In this document: positions 27,342-34,044 of the stretch, in pieces
Layout of the letters: each line of letters begins with the position of its first letter
How positions within the stretch are numbered: position 1 is the first letter of the stretch
Assembly: GCA_016721945.1 (NCBI GenBank)
Contig: JADKHC010000026.1
Span: forward strand, 1 to 43,322
Reading direction: 5' to 3'
DNA from: Verrucomicrobiota bacterium
GTDB lineage: Bacteria; Verrucomicrobiota; Verrucomicrobiia; Opitutales; Opitutaceae
DNA length: 43,322 nucleotides
The notes under the pieces: generated by a model
Told to the model about the DNA's origin: nothing
The model's database searches: none
The model's input: only the letters and a program-made list of their open reading frames with translations
Made by a program: the position numbers and the translations under genes

Positions 27342-29445
27342 GCATACAACCCTGGCGGCTCGTTTGGCCGAATCCTGTGTGATCGGTGGCACGGTCTATC
27401 TGAAGGTCGGCGACCCGCTGCCGCCTGTTCGCGGCTTTGTTCGTTCGGATTTCAATCCACTGATTTATCACAGCGCGCTTCAGGTTGCGGCCCAGCGCGG
27501 GTTCGCCCGCCTGCCTGCTGAACGCAAGGGCATTTTGCTCTCCAGTCTTTTCGTTGACGCGGTCACACAGGAGGTAAGTTGGAAAGATCTCAATGACGGC
27601 AAGAAGCTCAGCCCGATTCTATTTCCGCAATCGGTTCCGAATTCAGTCATTGGTGTCATCGCACGCGAACTGACCATTCACGGCCCGATGTCGTGCATCG
27701 GTTCGAGTAAGAACGGCGCCGAACTCGCCCTGCAGCAGGCGGCAGATTGGATCGAAGAGGGCGATGCTGATGCGGTGCTCTTGGTTTTTTGTGACGTTCC
27801 CTCGCTGCGTGCTCGACTCTGGGTGCATCAGCACTGGCCGGGACTGGACCCTGCACCAACCGATTTTCGTGGTGGCGCTTTGGCTGTCGTGGTGGAGCGC
27901 AAGTGCCAAGACTCCATCTCCAGGTCGCCGATCACTTGGGACGGACTTTTATCCGGCCTCACTTCATCTGATCCTCGTCAGAGCTGCTCACCACAACCAC
28001 TGGCTTGGGGTATCTCATGGCTGACCGGGGATGACCCGTTTCACCGGCTCCACCTTGGCAGAGCTGAAACCCCGGCACTTGTCTGTGGCACAGCACGACG
28101 TAGCTACGGCGAACTTCGCCAGCGGGTTAACGAAAAGATTGATGCGTTATCCGCTGCAAAACTAGCTGGCCAAAGACTTCTGCTATCCATGCCGGATTCA
28201 TTTTCACTCGTAGAATGGGTACTGGCTGGTTGGTCGTTGCATTGCACAATTTGCATTGCGGACCGCCGTCTCACCGGCCCCGAGCTGGATTTGCGACAAA
28301 ATGCTTTTGCCCCGACTGCGATTGTCGAAGCATCCGGCGCAGGACCTGGTCTCTCTGCATTTACCCCGGACGTATCCACTATTCCGCGACGGTTGACTGC
28401 TAACAGTTTTAACGACGAAGCCGGCTGTAGACCTGCATTGGCCCAGTTTAGTTCAGGCTCGACGGCTGCACCGAAACTGATCCTGCGTACTTACGACTCT
28501 CTGCGCACGGAGAGGGACGCTTATGCGCGTGAACCGGCCGGCGCCAACACATCGAGCCGATCCCTTTGCCTTGTACCGGTGAGCCATTCGTTCGGCCTGC
28601 TTTGCGCGACGGTTCAAACGCTTTTGGCCGGAGGCACTGTCGTTTTCCCGACTACGCTTTCCGCGCGCGAGATCGTGAATACTCTGATCGTTGAGAAAAT
28701 TACCCATGTTTTCGGCGTGCCATTTCACTTCAGGTTGCTCGCTGGCGAACTTGCTCGGCGGCGTAGTGAAATTCCAAATACACTTTCATTGCTATCTTCA
28801 GGCGGGCGCCTAGATCCTGTCTTGGTCGGAGAATACAGGAATCGGTTGAAACTGCGCCTCGGGCAGCAATATGGCATGAGTGAGGTGGGCTACATCGCCA
28901 CCGATTTCCGAGCGGCGTATCCGCCCGAATCCGTTGGTCCGGTGGCGCAACACCACCGCTGGCAAATTGGTGCCGACGGCCAGCTTGCCGTGTGGCTGCC
29001 GTATTCTCCATACGCTTTGCCTCAGGAAAATTGGAGGCCGGACGCCGACGGGAAAGGTGGCTGGCTGTACACCCAGGACACGGTGCGCTGTGATGTTGCA
29101 GAAGGATTATTCGTCGTCGGCCGAACCAATGACCAGGTGAGTGTCGGTGGGTTGAAGGTGGAGTTGCCTGAAATCGAATCCACGCTCCGCCTGCATCCGG
29201 CCGTATCCGATTGTTGCCTAGTCGCCCGTGAGCATCCGGTGCTCGGTGTGGCGTTGGAAGCTTTCGTTGTCTGGCGCGGGGATGCCCGCGATGAACGCGC
29301 TCTCCATTGTTGGCTCGGTGATCGCCTGGCTGCCCACAAACTGCCGCGTAAATACACGGCGATTGAGGCCATTCCTACCTCAGCGGCCGGCAAGACGCTC
29401 AAATCGCAATTGTTGGCCGCAGAATTATCGGAGGCTACCGCATGA
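27331..29445 (+). CDS. Fusion: cysteine-less ketosynthase-like domain plus AMP-forming acyl ligase
   Basis: A 704-residue two-domain protein, start ATG 27331 (overlaps the ketosynthase by 11 bases; an upstream in-frame ATG at 27157 lies inside that gene). Residues about 1-200 resemble the ketosynthase N-terminal half (SVPNSVIGVIARELTIHGPM, then KNGAELALQQAADWIEEGDA), but the active-site stretch reads CIGSSKNG (122-129) where TACSSG is expected, so the nucleophilic Cys is absent. Residues about 230-704 form an adenylation domain: SSGSTAAPK (374-382), GQQYGMSEVG, LYTQDTVR, GRTNDQVSVGGLKVELPEIE and Lys688 in SAAGKTLKSQL. It probably activates an aryl acid, perhaps 3,4-dihydroxybenzoate, and loads the ACP encoded next. 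The first domain may act as a chain-length-factor-like partner. The substrate is not readable by eye. Confidence 0.85.
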   Translation: MNTEHTTLAARLAESCVIGGTVYLKVGDPLPPVRGFVRSDFNPLIYHSALQVAAQRGFARLPAERKGILLSSLFVDAVTQEVSWKDLNDGKKLSPILFPQSVPNSVIGVIARELTIHGPMSCIGSSKNGAELALQQAADWIEEGDADAVLLVFCDVPSLRARLWVHQHWPGLDPAPTDFRGGALAVVVERKCQDSISRSPITWDGLLSGLTSSDPRQSCSPQPLAWGISWLTGDDPFHRLHLGRAETPALVCGTARRSYGELRQRVNEKIDALSAAKLAGQRLLLSMPDSFSLVEWVLAGWSLHCTICIADRRLTGPELDLRQNAFAPTAIVEASGAGPGLSAFTPDVSTIPRRLTANSFNDEAGCRPALAQFSSGSTAAPKLILRTYDSLRTERDAYAREPAGANTSSRSLCLVPVSHSFGLLCATVQTLLAGGTVVFPTTLSAREIVNTLIVEKITHVFGVPFHFRLLAGELARRRSEIPNTLSLLSSGGRLDPVLVGEYRNRLKLRLGQQYGMSEVGYIATDFRAAYPPESVGPVAQHHRWQIGADGQLAVWLPYSPYALPQENWRPDADGKGGWLYTQDTVRCDVAEGLFVVGRTNDQVSVGGLKVELPEIESTLRLHPAVSDCCLVAREHPVLGVALEAFVVWRGDARDERALHCWLGDRLAAHKLPRKYTAIEAIPTSAAGKTLKSQLLAAELSEATA

Positions 29446-29690
29446 TGACGCTTGATGAAATTCGCGATCTTGTGCTGAGCGAAAATATGTTCGCCAACAT
29501 CGAGCCCGAGTGTGCGCCGGATACTCCGTTGGATTTGGATTCCATGTCGCTCATCTGGCTGATCACCCGGCTGGAAGAACGCTATGACATCGCCATCGAC
29601 TATCGCGAAGTCGATCTCAGTCACTTCAGTTCCATTCGTGCCATACATGCTTTTGTATCGGCGTGTTTAATACAGGAGGCAAAACCATGA
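29442..29690 (+). CDS. Acyl carrier protein 2 (AsbD-like)
   Basis: An 82-residue carrier protein with attachment Ser34 in PLDLDSMSLIWLITRLEERY. The layout after the serine (helix 2 with LIxxLEERY, then YREVDLSHFSSIRAIHAFV) resembles AsbD, the aryl carrier protein of petrobactin synthesis. Start ATG 29442 overlaps the ligase stop (ATGA) and sits 7 bases after GGAGG (29430-29434). Its stop in turn overlaps the start of the AsbF-like gene. It is likely loaded by the adenylation domain encoded just upstream. Confidence 0.9.
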   Translation: MMTLDEIRDLVLSENMFANIEPECAPDTPLDLDSMSLIWLITRLEERYDIAIDYREVDLSHFSSIRAIHAFVSACLIQEAKP

Positions 29691-30532
29691 TTTGGGCTCT
29701 CACAACCGTTTCCTATCGCTACCATCTGCATGGGTTTCCCGAGGTGCTGGAGCTGGCGCGTCAAAGTGGTTTTGGCGCCATCGAGCTGTGGGAGCCACAC
29801 TTTCGGCGCAATCCGAGTTCGGTTCTTGCCGGAATCCACAACGAGCATGGAATCCCAGTCACTGTTTTCAGTGGTTATCAGAACCTGACCGATTTTTCTG
29901 CAGGGAATCTGTCGTGGGCGAAGGATTTGAAACGCAAGCTGACCGATTGTCAGTGTGTCGGCGCGCGCGTACTGCGGCTTTTCAGTGGAGCCCTTTCTTC
30001 GGCCGATGCTAAGGAGGTGGACTGGCAACGTTGGTTCGACCGGATCGATTATGCGAACAGCCTGGCTGCACAAGCGGGCGTCGAGCTGGCCTTTGAGACG
30101 CACCCTGGAACCCTGCTGGATTGTGTGGAAGGAGTGGTTCGTTTTATCAGTGCTGTACGTGACAGGAATTGGAGCCAGGTTGGGCTCAATTTCGATGCCT
30201 TTCATGTCTGGGAATTTGGCACCGATCCTTTGGCCTGCCTGAGTTCATGGTATCCACACGTCAAGCACGTCCATCTGAAGAATGCATCACGAAGGACAGG
30301 GCAATTTGCGTTCACTAACGTCTATCACCCCACGGGCTGTTATGATGACCTTACGCCACTTTGTAATGGCGTGGTCAATATAGCGGCGCTCGTTGCCTGG
30401 CTGCACGTCGCTGGTTACACCGGGGCCGCGACACTGGAGCATTTCGGCCCGCCCAGTGTGGACTATTTCCGCGAAGAAATCGCCAGCCTTGAACAGTGTC
30501 TGCGTCAGTCCAGCCCTTCTTTCGTCTCATGA
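29687..30532 (+). CDS. AsbF-like 3-dehydroshikimate dehydratase
   Basis: A 281-residue TIM-barrel enzyme of the xylose-isomerase-like fold, the size of AsbF. AsbF turns 3-dehydroshikimate into 3,4-dihydroxybenzoate for petrobactin. Compared from memory with AsbF, similar blocks are: SGFGAIELWEPH (AsbF NGFEGIELWGTH), FETHPGTLLD (LETHPNTLTD), LNFDAFHVWEFGTDP (INLDFLHIWESGADP), HVHLKNAS and ATLEHFG. Predicted metal ligands include Glu137 and Asp170. The start ATG 29687 follows AGGAGG (29674-29679) and overlaps the ACP stop; an in-frame ATG at 29663 is less likely. The substrate would come from the shikimate pathway. It supplies the aryl unit of the cluster. Confidence 0.88.
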   Translation: MIWALTTVSYRYHLHGFPEVLELARQSGFGAIELWEPHFRRNPSSVLAGIHNEHGIPVTVFSGYQNLTDFSAGNLSWAKDLKRKLTDCQCVGARVLRLFSGALSSADAKEVDWQRWFDRIDYANSLAAQAGVELAFETHPGTLLDCVEGVVRFISAVRDRNWSQVGLNFDAFHVWEFGTDPLACLSSWYPHVKHVHLKNASRRTGQFAFTNVYHPTGCYDDLTPLCNGVVNIAALVAWLHVAGYTGAATLEHFGPPSVDYFREEIASLEQCLRQSSPSFVS

Positions 30533-30939
30533 GTGACATTACCGCCACACTTCCGCACCGGTTCCCTTTCCTTTTTGTCGACCGTGTCACCGAGAGTGAA
30601 CCAGGCAAATTTGCACGCGGTTATAAGAACGTGAGCCATAACGAATGGTTCTTTTCGGGACACTTTCCCAATGATCCGATCATGCCTGGTCTCCTGATTG
30701 CCGAAGCCATGGCGCAGATGGGCGCGTTCGCTGTTTCGACTTCGTTTGGAGGGGGGTTGCTGGTTTCGGTCAAGGACTTGCAATTCAAAGCCTCCGTCAA
30801 GCCAGGTGATCGTCTGGACTTGTCATTTGAGATCATATCGGAACGAGGCCCGTTTCTCACCGGTAAGGGTGTCGCCACAGTCGATGGCAAGTTGGTGGCT
30901 CGCGCCGATGAAATGTTGATTTTTCGCCAACCTAAATGA
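30529..30939 (+). CDS. FabZ-like 3-hydroxyacyl-ACP dehydratase
   Basis: A 136-residue hotdog-fold dehydratase. Family motifs: LPHRFPFLFVDRV (8-20), His45 in FFSGHFPNDPIMPG and Glu59 in LIAEAMAQMG, the His/Glu pair of FabZ. It would remove water from a 3-hydroxyacyl-ACP to give a trans-2-enoyl chain. Start ATG 30529 overlaps the previous stop (ATGA); an in-frame ATG at 30496 lies inside the AsbF-like gene. Its presence with the ketosynthase points to an unsaturated chain. No ketoreductase is in the cluster, so FabG of primary metabolism must serve, or the enzyme has another role. Confidence 0.9.
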   Translation: MSDITATLPHRFPFLFVDRVTESEPGKFARGYKNVSHNEWFFSGHFPNDPIMPGLLIAEAMAQMGAFAVSTSFGGGLLVSVKDLQFKASVKPGDRLDLSFEIISERGPFLTGKGVATVDGKLVARADEMLIFRQPK

Positions 30940-31913
30940 ACACGCTCGACGCTCCCCGCCCTTCCCAGTTCTCGACCGGTTCTACTCCGTTGCGTAGTGC
31001 CTACAATTGTGTATTTGCGGCGATGTATAATCATCTGGTGCAGGATCACCGGCTCAGTCTGCGCATCGAGTCGTTGTATATAACTAAATCACTGCTCCAA
31101 CTGTGGCAATTTGACGGTCTTCTATGTCCATTTTTGCCCGAGGAAATGGTGCGTTCGTTTATGCGAGGTACGGGCTTGCGCATGACGTTTCCAGATGTGG
31201 GCAATGTGGAGTCGGCCTTGGCATTCGCCCGCGATCACTTGGCTCGCCGCCGTGTGCTATCCGTGGCGGTCAATTTGCGCTACGACGTTCTTGAACCACT
31301 CACCTTCGACAACGACTTCTGGCATCTCCAACTCATGGTCGAGCCTCTAGTGGACGGCGGTTTCAGGATGTATGACCAATTTGAGGACAAGTTCTTTGTG
31401 TACACTGAAGATCGGATGCGGCTTGCCATCGATACGGGATTTAATCGGCGCATATCCGGGCAGTTCACCCCGTTCATGGTCATCGAGGTTGATGACTTGG
31501 AGGGGACGGCTGCAAAACTTGCCGAAGCGGGCGAAACCAATGCACAGGTCCAAGCGGCTCTTCGCGACTACCCGTTGAAGCATAATCTGGATCATGCGGT
31601 GCAGAGCGTCCGCCATCTGAGACGTTATGCCACCGAGCGCCCCAGCGCCGAGGTGATGTATCGAGTGATGAACTACCACCTGATTATTCAGAAAAGCCGA
31701 GAGGCCTTGATCGACGCCCTCGTAGTTCGCGGCTTGGCACCGCCAGAGTTTACGGCGACCTTGGTGGAGCGTTGGAGCCAGGTGCGTGCCTTGCTGGGGG
31801 TGATTTTGATGCGCCGGGATCTTGGTGAATTCGATCGGCTCGAAGACGTCTACCGGCAATTGATTGAGCTCGAGGAGGGGGTTTTTCGGTCCCTGGGAGA
31901 ATGTTCACCATGA
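30936..31913 (+). CDS. Putative ACP-to-amine acyltransferase, copy A (AsbE/BtrH-like guess)
   Basis: A 325-residue protein not firmly recognised. It shares a plan with the next gene: an N-terminal LRSAYNCVFAAMYNHL with Cys25, a middle FDNDFWHLQLMVEPL, a DGGFRMYDQFEDKFFVY segment and GQFTPFMVIEV. An N-terminal Cys followed by a small helix, then a beta segment with a conserved Asp, recalls papain-like transferases such as BtrH (butirosin) and the AsbE/DUF6005 type proteins of petrobactin synthesis, which move an acyl group from an ACP to an amine. That assignment rests on gene context and general layout and was not verified. The start overlaps the dehydratase stop (ATGA). No signal peptide or transmembrane helix. 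Confidence 0.6.
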   Translation: MNTLDAPRPSQFSTGSTPLRSAYNCVFAAMYNHLVQDHRLSLRIESLYITKSLLQLWQFDGLLCPFLPEEMVRSFMRGTGLRMTFPDVGNVESALAFARDHLARRRVLSVAVNLRYDVLEPLTFDNDFWHLQLMVEPLVDGGFRMYDQFEDKFFVYTEDRMRLAIDTGFNRRISGQFTPFMVIEVDDLEGTAAKLAEAGETNAQVQAALRDYPLKHNLDHAVQSVRHLRRYATERPSAEVMYRVMNYHLIIQKSREALIDALVVRGLAPPEFTATLVERWSQVRALLGVILMRRDLGEFDRLEDVYRQLIELEEGVFRSLGECSP

Positions 31914-32899
31914 GTGCTGTTTCTGCCACTCCACCTCTGCGATCGGCCTACAATTGCGTCTACGCCAGTATTCACAATTACCTGACACAAGTAGTGGGCT
32001 GTCGCCTCCCGTTCGCCATGATCACTATCGGGCCGAGTTTTTTTGCCTTATACGATTTCGACGGGCGCATGACAGCGGAGCATCCGGAGTTGGTTGCGCA
32101 GCGCTTTCTGAACCGCATTGGTGCCGAGTTCGATTTCCGGGGCGTTGGCACGCTGCAGGCAGCACTGGATTATCTCGACGACCACCTAGCGACCCAAGGG
32201 GTGCTGCCGCTGTCCATCAACCTCCGCTACTCGGTGCTCGATCCCACCCGGTTCGACAACGATTGCTGGAATTTCCAGCTCGTCGTGAAACGGCTGCCGG
32301 ACGGCTCCTATCGGATGTTCGATATGTATCACGGCAGTTACTACGAAGCTTCTCGGGCGCGTATCCAGTCGATGATCGATACGCCGTTCAACTACCGCCA
32401 TGAGGGCCGGTTCACGCCGTTCATGCAGATCGCAATCAAGGATGCGGAGCGGACTCGCGAAGCTCTAGCGCAATTCGATGTGCAGACGGCTACCCGCGAG
32501 GCCATTGACAACTATCCCTTTGTTGAGAATCAGGCGCACGGGCTCCGTGCCCTGAATACACTACGCGAACGCTTCCTCACACCTGATGAGCCGCCTGGTT
32601 TGTTCGACGATATTTATCGGGTCATGGGTTTTCTGATGGTTATCATAAAGGGGCGGACTCAATTCGTTGACCACCTGCGCGAGATCGGTTGGGAACCCGG
32701 CCGTGACCTCGAAGAACTGGGGAATCGCTGGAATACTTTTGCTCACTCGGTGGCGATGACCATGGGCCGGCGAAGCTCAGCGGAGTACGACCGTCTGGTC
32801 GCTTCCTATGAGGAGTTGATTACGTGGGAGCACGCGGCGCTGAGTGCCAGTCTCGTCGGCAATTCATTCTCTTACCCTGTCGTGTCCTTACCAAGCTGA
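31910..32899 (+). CDS. Putative ACP-to-amine acyltransferase, copy B (paralogue of copy A)
   Basis: A 329-residue paralogue of the preceding protein. Shared blocks: LRSAYNCVYASIHNYL (Cys16), LPLSINLRYSVLDPTRFDND, CWNFQLVVKRL, DGSYRMFDMYHGSYYE and GRFTPFMQIAI. The proteins align over their full length but differ at many positions, so this is an old duplication. Two acyl transfers, or a heteromeric enzyme, may be needed for the product. The start ATG 31910 overlaps the previous stop (ATGA) and lies 9 bases after GGGAGA; the upstream ATG at 31901 has no room for a ribosome binding site. The same assignment caveats apply as for copy A. Confidence 0.6.
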   Translation: MSAVSATPPLRSAYNCVYASIHNYLTQVVGCRLPFAMITIGPSFFALYDFDGRMTAEHPELVAQRFLNRIGAEFDFRGVGTLQAALDYLDDHLATQGVLPLSINLRYSVLDPTRFDNDCWNFQLVVKRLPDGSYRMFDMYHGSYYEASRARIQSMIDTPFNYRHEGRFTPFMQIAIKDAERTREALAQFDVQTATREAIDNYPFVENQAHGLRALNTLRERFLTPDEPPGLFDDIYRVMGFLMVIIKGRTQFVDHLREIGWEPGRDLEELGNRWNTFAHSVAMTMGRRSSAEYDRLVASYEELITWEHAALSASLVGNSFSYPVVSLPS

Positions 32900-32907
32900 G
32901 AGCAACT

Positions 32908-34044
32908 ATGAAAACTAGAACCATTCAACTCGGTCCGCATCATTACGAATTCGTGTGCGGGCATCACAGCCTAGTCGAGTTTGCGCGACACGCCGCAGTG
33001 CGGGCTTGTGATCGTTTTATCATCATCACCGATCAAGGTGTGCCGACAGAAGTGCTCCAGCCGGTTCACGCCGCTCTCTCGGGGGTTGGCCCAACGGATG
33101 TGTTGCGCTTCCCCGACGGAGAACGTCACAAATCGCTCATCACCGTTAACGATCTGGCCGAGCGCGCCATCGCAGCTGGTGCCGACCGTCGCACAGCCAT
33201 CGTGGCACTCGGCGGCGGCCTGGCTGGCAATATTGCCGGGATGGTGGCCGGACTGCTCTTTCGCGGACTTACGTTTATCCAAGTGCCGACTACTTTCATG
33301 GCCGCCTCCGATTCGGTGCTTTCATTGAAACAGGCGGTCAATTTGAGCAGCGGAAAGAACCTCGCTGGTTTCTACTACACGCCCACCTTGGTCTGGGTGG
33401 AGCTTTCGTTTCTCACCGCCCTCGCGCCACGGCACATACGCGCAGGGATGTGTGAACTGGTTAAGAACCTGCTCGCCATCGCACCGGAGCGCATTCCGCA
33501 TTTTCGGCGCATTTTGCATCCACAGAACCGCTACACCGCGGCGCACCTCCATGAGCTCATTGATTTCTGCATCGATGCCAAGATGTCGGTCATGCTCAAC
33601 GATCCATACGAAAAGCAGGCCGGCCTAGTCCTCGAATATGGGCATACCGTCGGTCACGCGCTCGAACTGGCTGCGGGCGGGCGCTACCTTCACGGCGAGT
33701 GCATTGCGTTCGGCATGCTCTGCGCCGCTGCGGTGGCAAGGCGCGCACGACTCCTTTCCGACGAAGAGGTCGATCTCCATCATGAATTGCTCCAACTAAT
33801 CGGCATTTCCATTGTGCCTGACCCTGGTTTTTTGGACGAGGTCATACTGCGCATTCGCAAAGACAACAAGCGGGGCTATCGCCGACAAGAACCAGGCCGT
33901 ATCCCCATGGTTCTGCTCGACGGCCTCGGGCAGATCCATCGCGAAGACGAACATGTCGTGACCATGGTCGATACCGAATGGGTCGAAGCCGCTATCCGTA
34001 GCCAACTAGCTGTTGAACCCGAAACCATTTCCCTTGCCCAATGA
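32908..34044 (+). CDS. 2-deoxy-scyllo-inosose synthase (BtrC-like sugar phosphate cyclase)
   Basis: A 378-residue NAD- and metal-dependent cyclase that turns glucose 6-phosphate into 2-deoxy-scyllo-inosose, the first committed step to 2-deoxystreptamine. Compared from memory with BtrC of butirosin, near-identical blocks are RTAIVALGGGLAGNIAG, FRGLTFIQVPTTFMAASDSV, LKQAVNLSSGKNLAGFYY, AGMCELVKN, EYGHTVGHALELA and DNKRGY. Metal ligands are Glu183, His246 and His262. The SDSVLSLKQAVNL stretch is closer to the inosose synthases than to 3-dehydroquinate synthase (DHQS), which usually has VDSSxGGKTGVN there. An upstream in-frame ATG at 32824 lies in the previous gene; ATG 32908 gives the family N-terminus. 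Its stop overlaps the aminotransferase start. Confidence 0.9.
   Translation: MKTRTIQLGPHHYEFVCGHHSLVEFARHAAVRACDRFIIITDQGVPTEVLQPVHAALSGVGPTDVLRFPDGERHKSLITVNDLAERAIAAGADRRTAIVALGGGLAGNIAGMVAGLLFRGLTFIQVPTTFMAASDSVLSLKQAVNLSSGKNLAGFYYTPTLVWVELSFLTALAPRHIRAGMCELVKNLLAIAPERIPHFRRILHPQNRYTAAHLHELIDFCIDAKMSVMLNDPYEKQAGLVLEYGHTVGHALELAAGGRYLHGECIAFGMLCAAAVARRARLLSDEEVDLHHELLQLIGISIVPDPGFLDEVILRIRKDNKRGYRRQEPGRIPMVLLDGLGQIHREDEHVVTMVDTEWVEAAIRSQLAVEPETISLAQ

Noticed and set aside
29687..30532. Hydroxypyruvate isomerase or inositol catabolism isomerase
   Set aside because: Same TIM-barrel family, but the ETHP, HxWExGxDP and LExFG blocks follow AsbF along the whole length and the gene lies next to AsbD-like and ligase genes.
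32908..34044. Housekeeping 3-dehydroquinate synthase (aroB)
   Set aside because: The region SDSVLSLKQAVNL and the NKRGY motif match recalled 2-deoxy-scyllo-inosose synthases better than aroB, and the neighbour is a BtrS-like aminotransferase.
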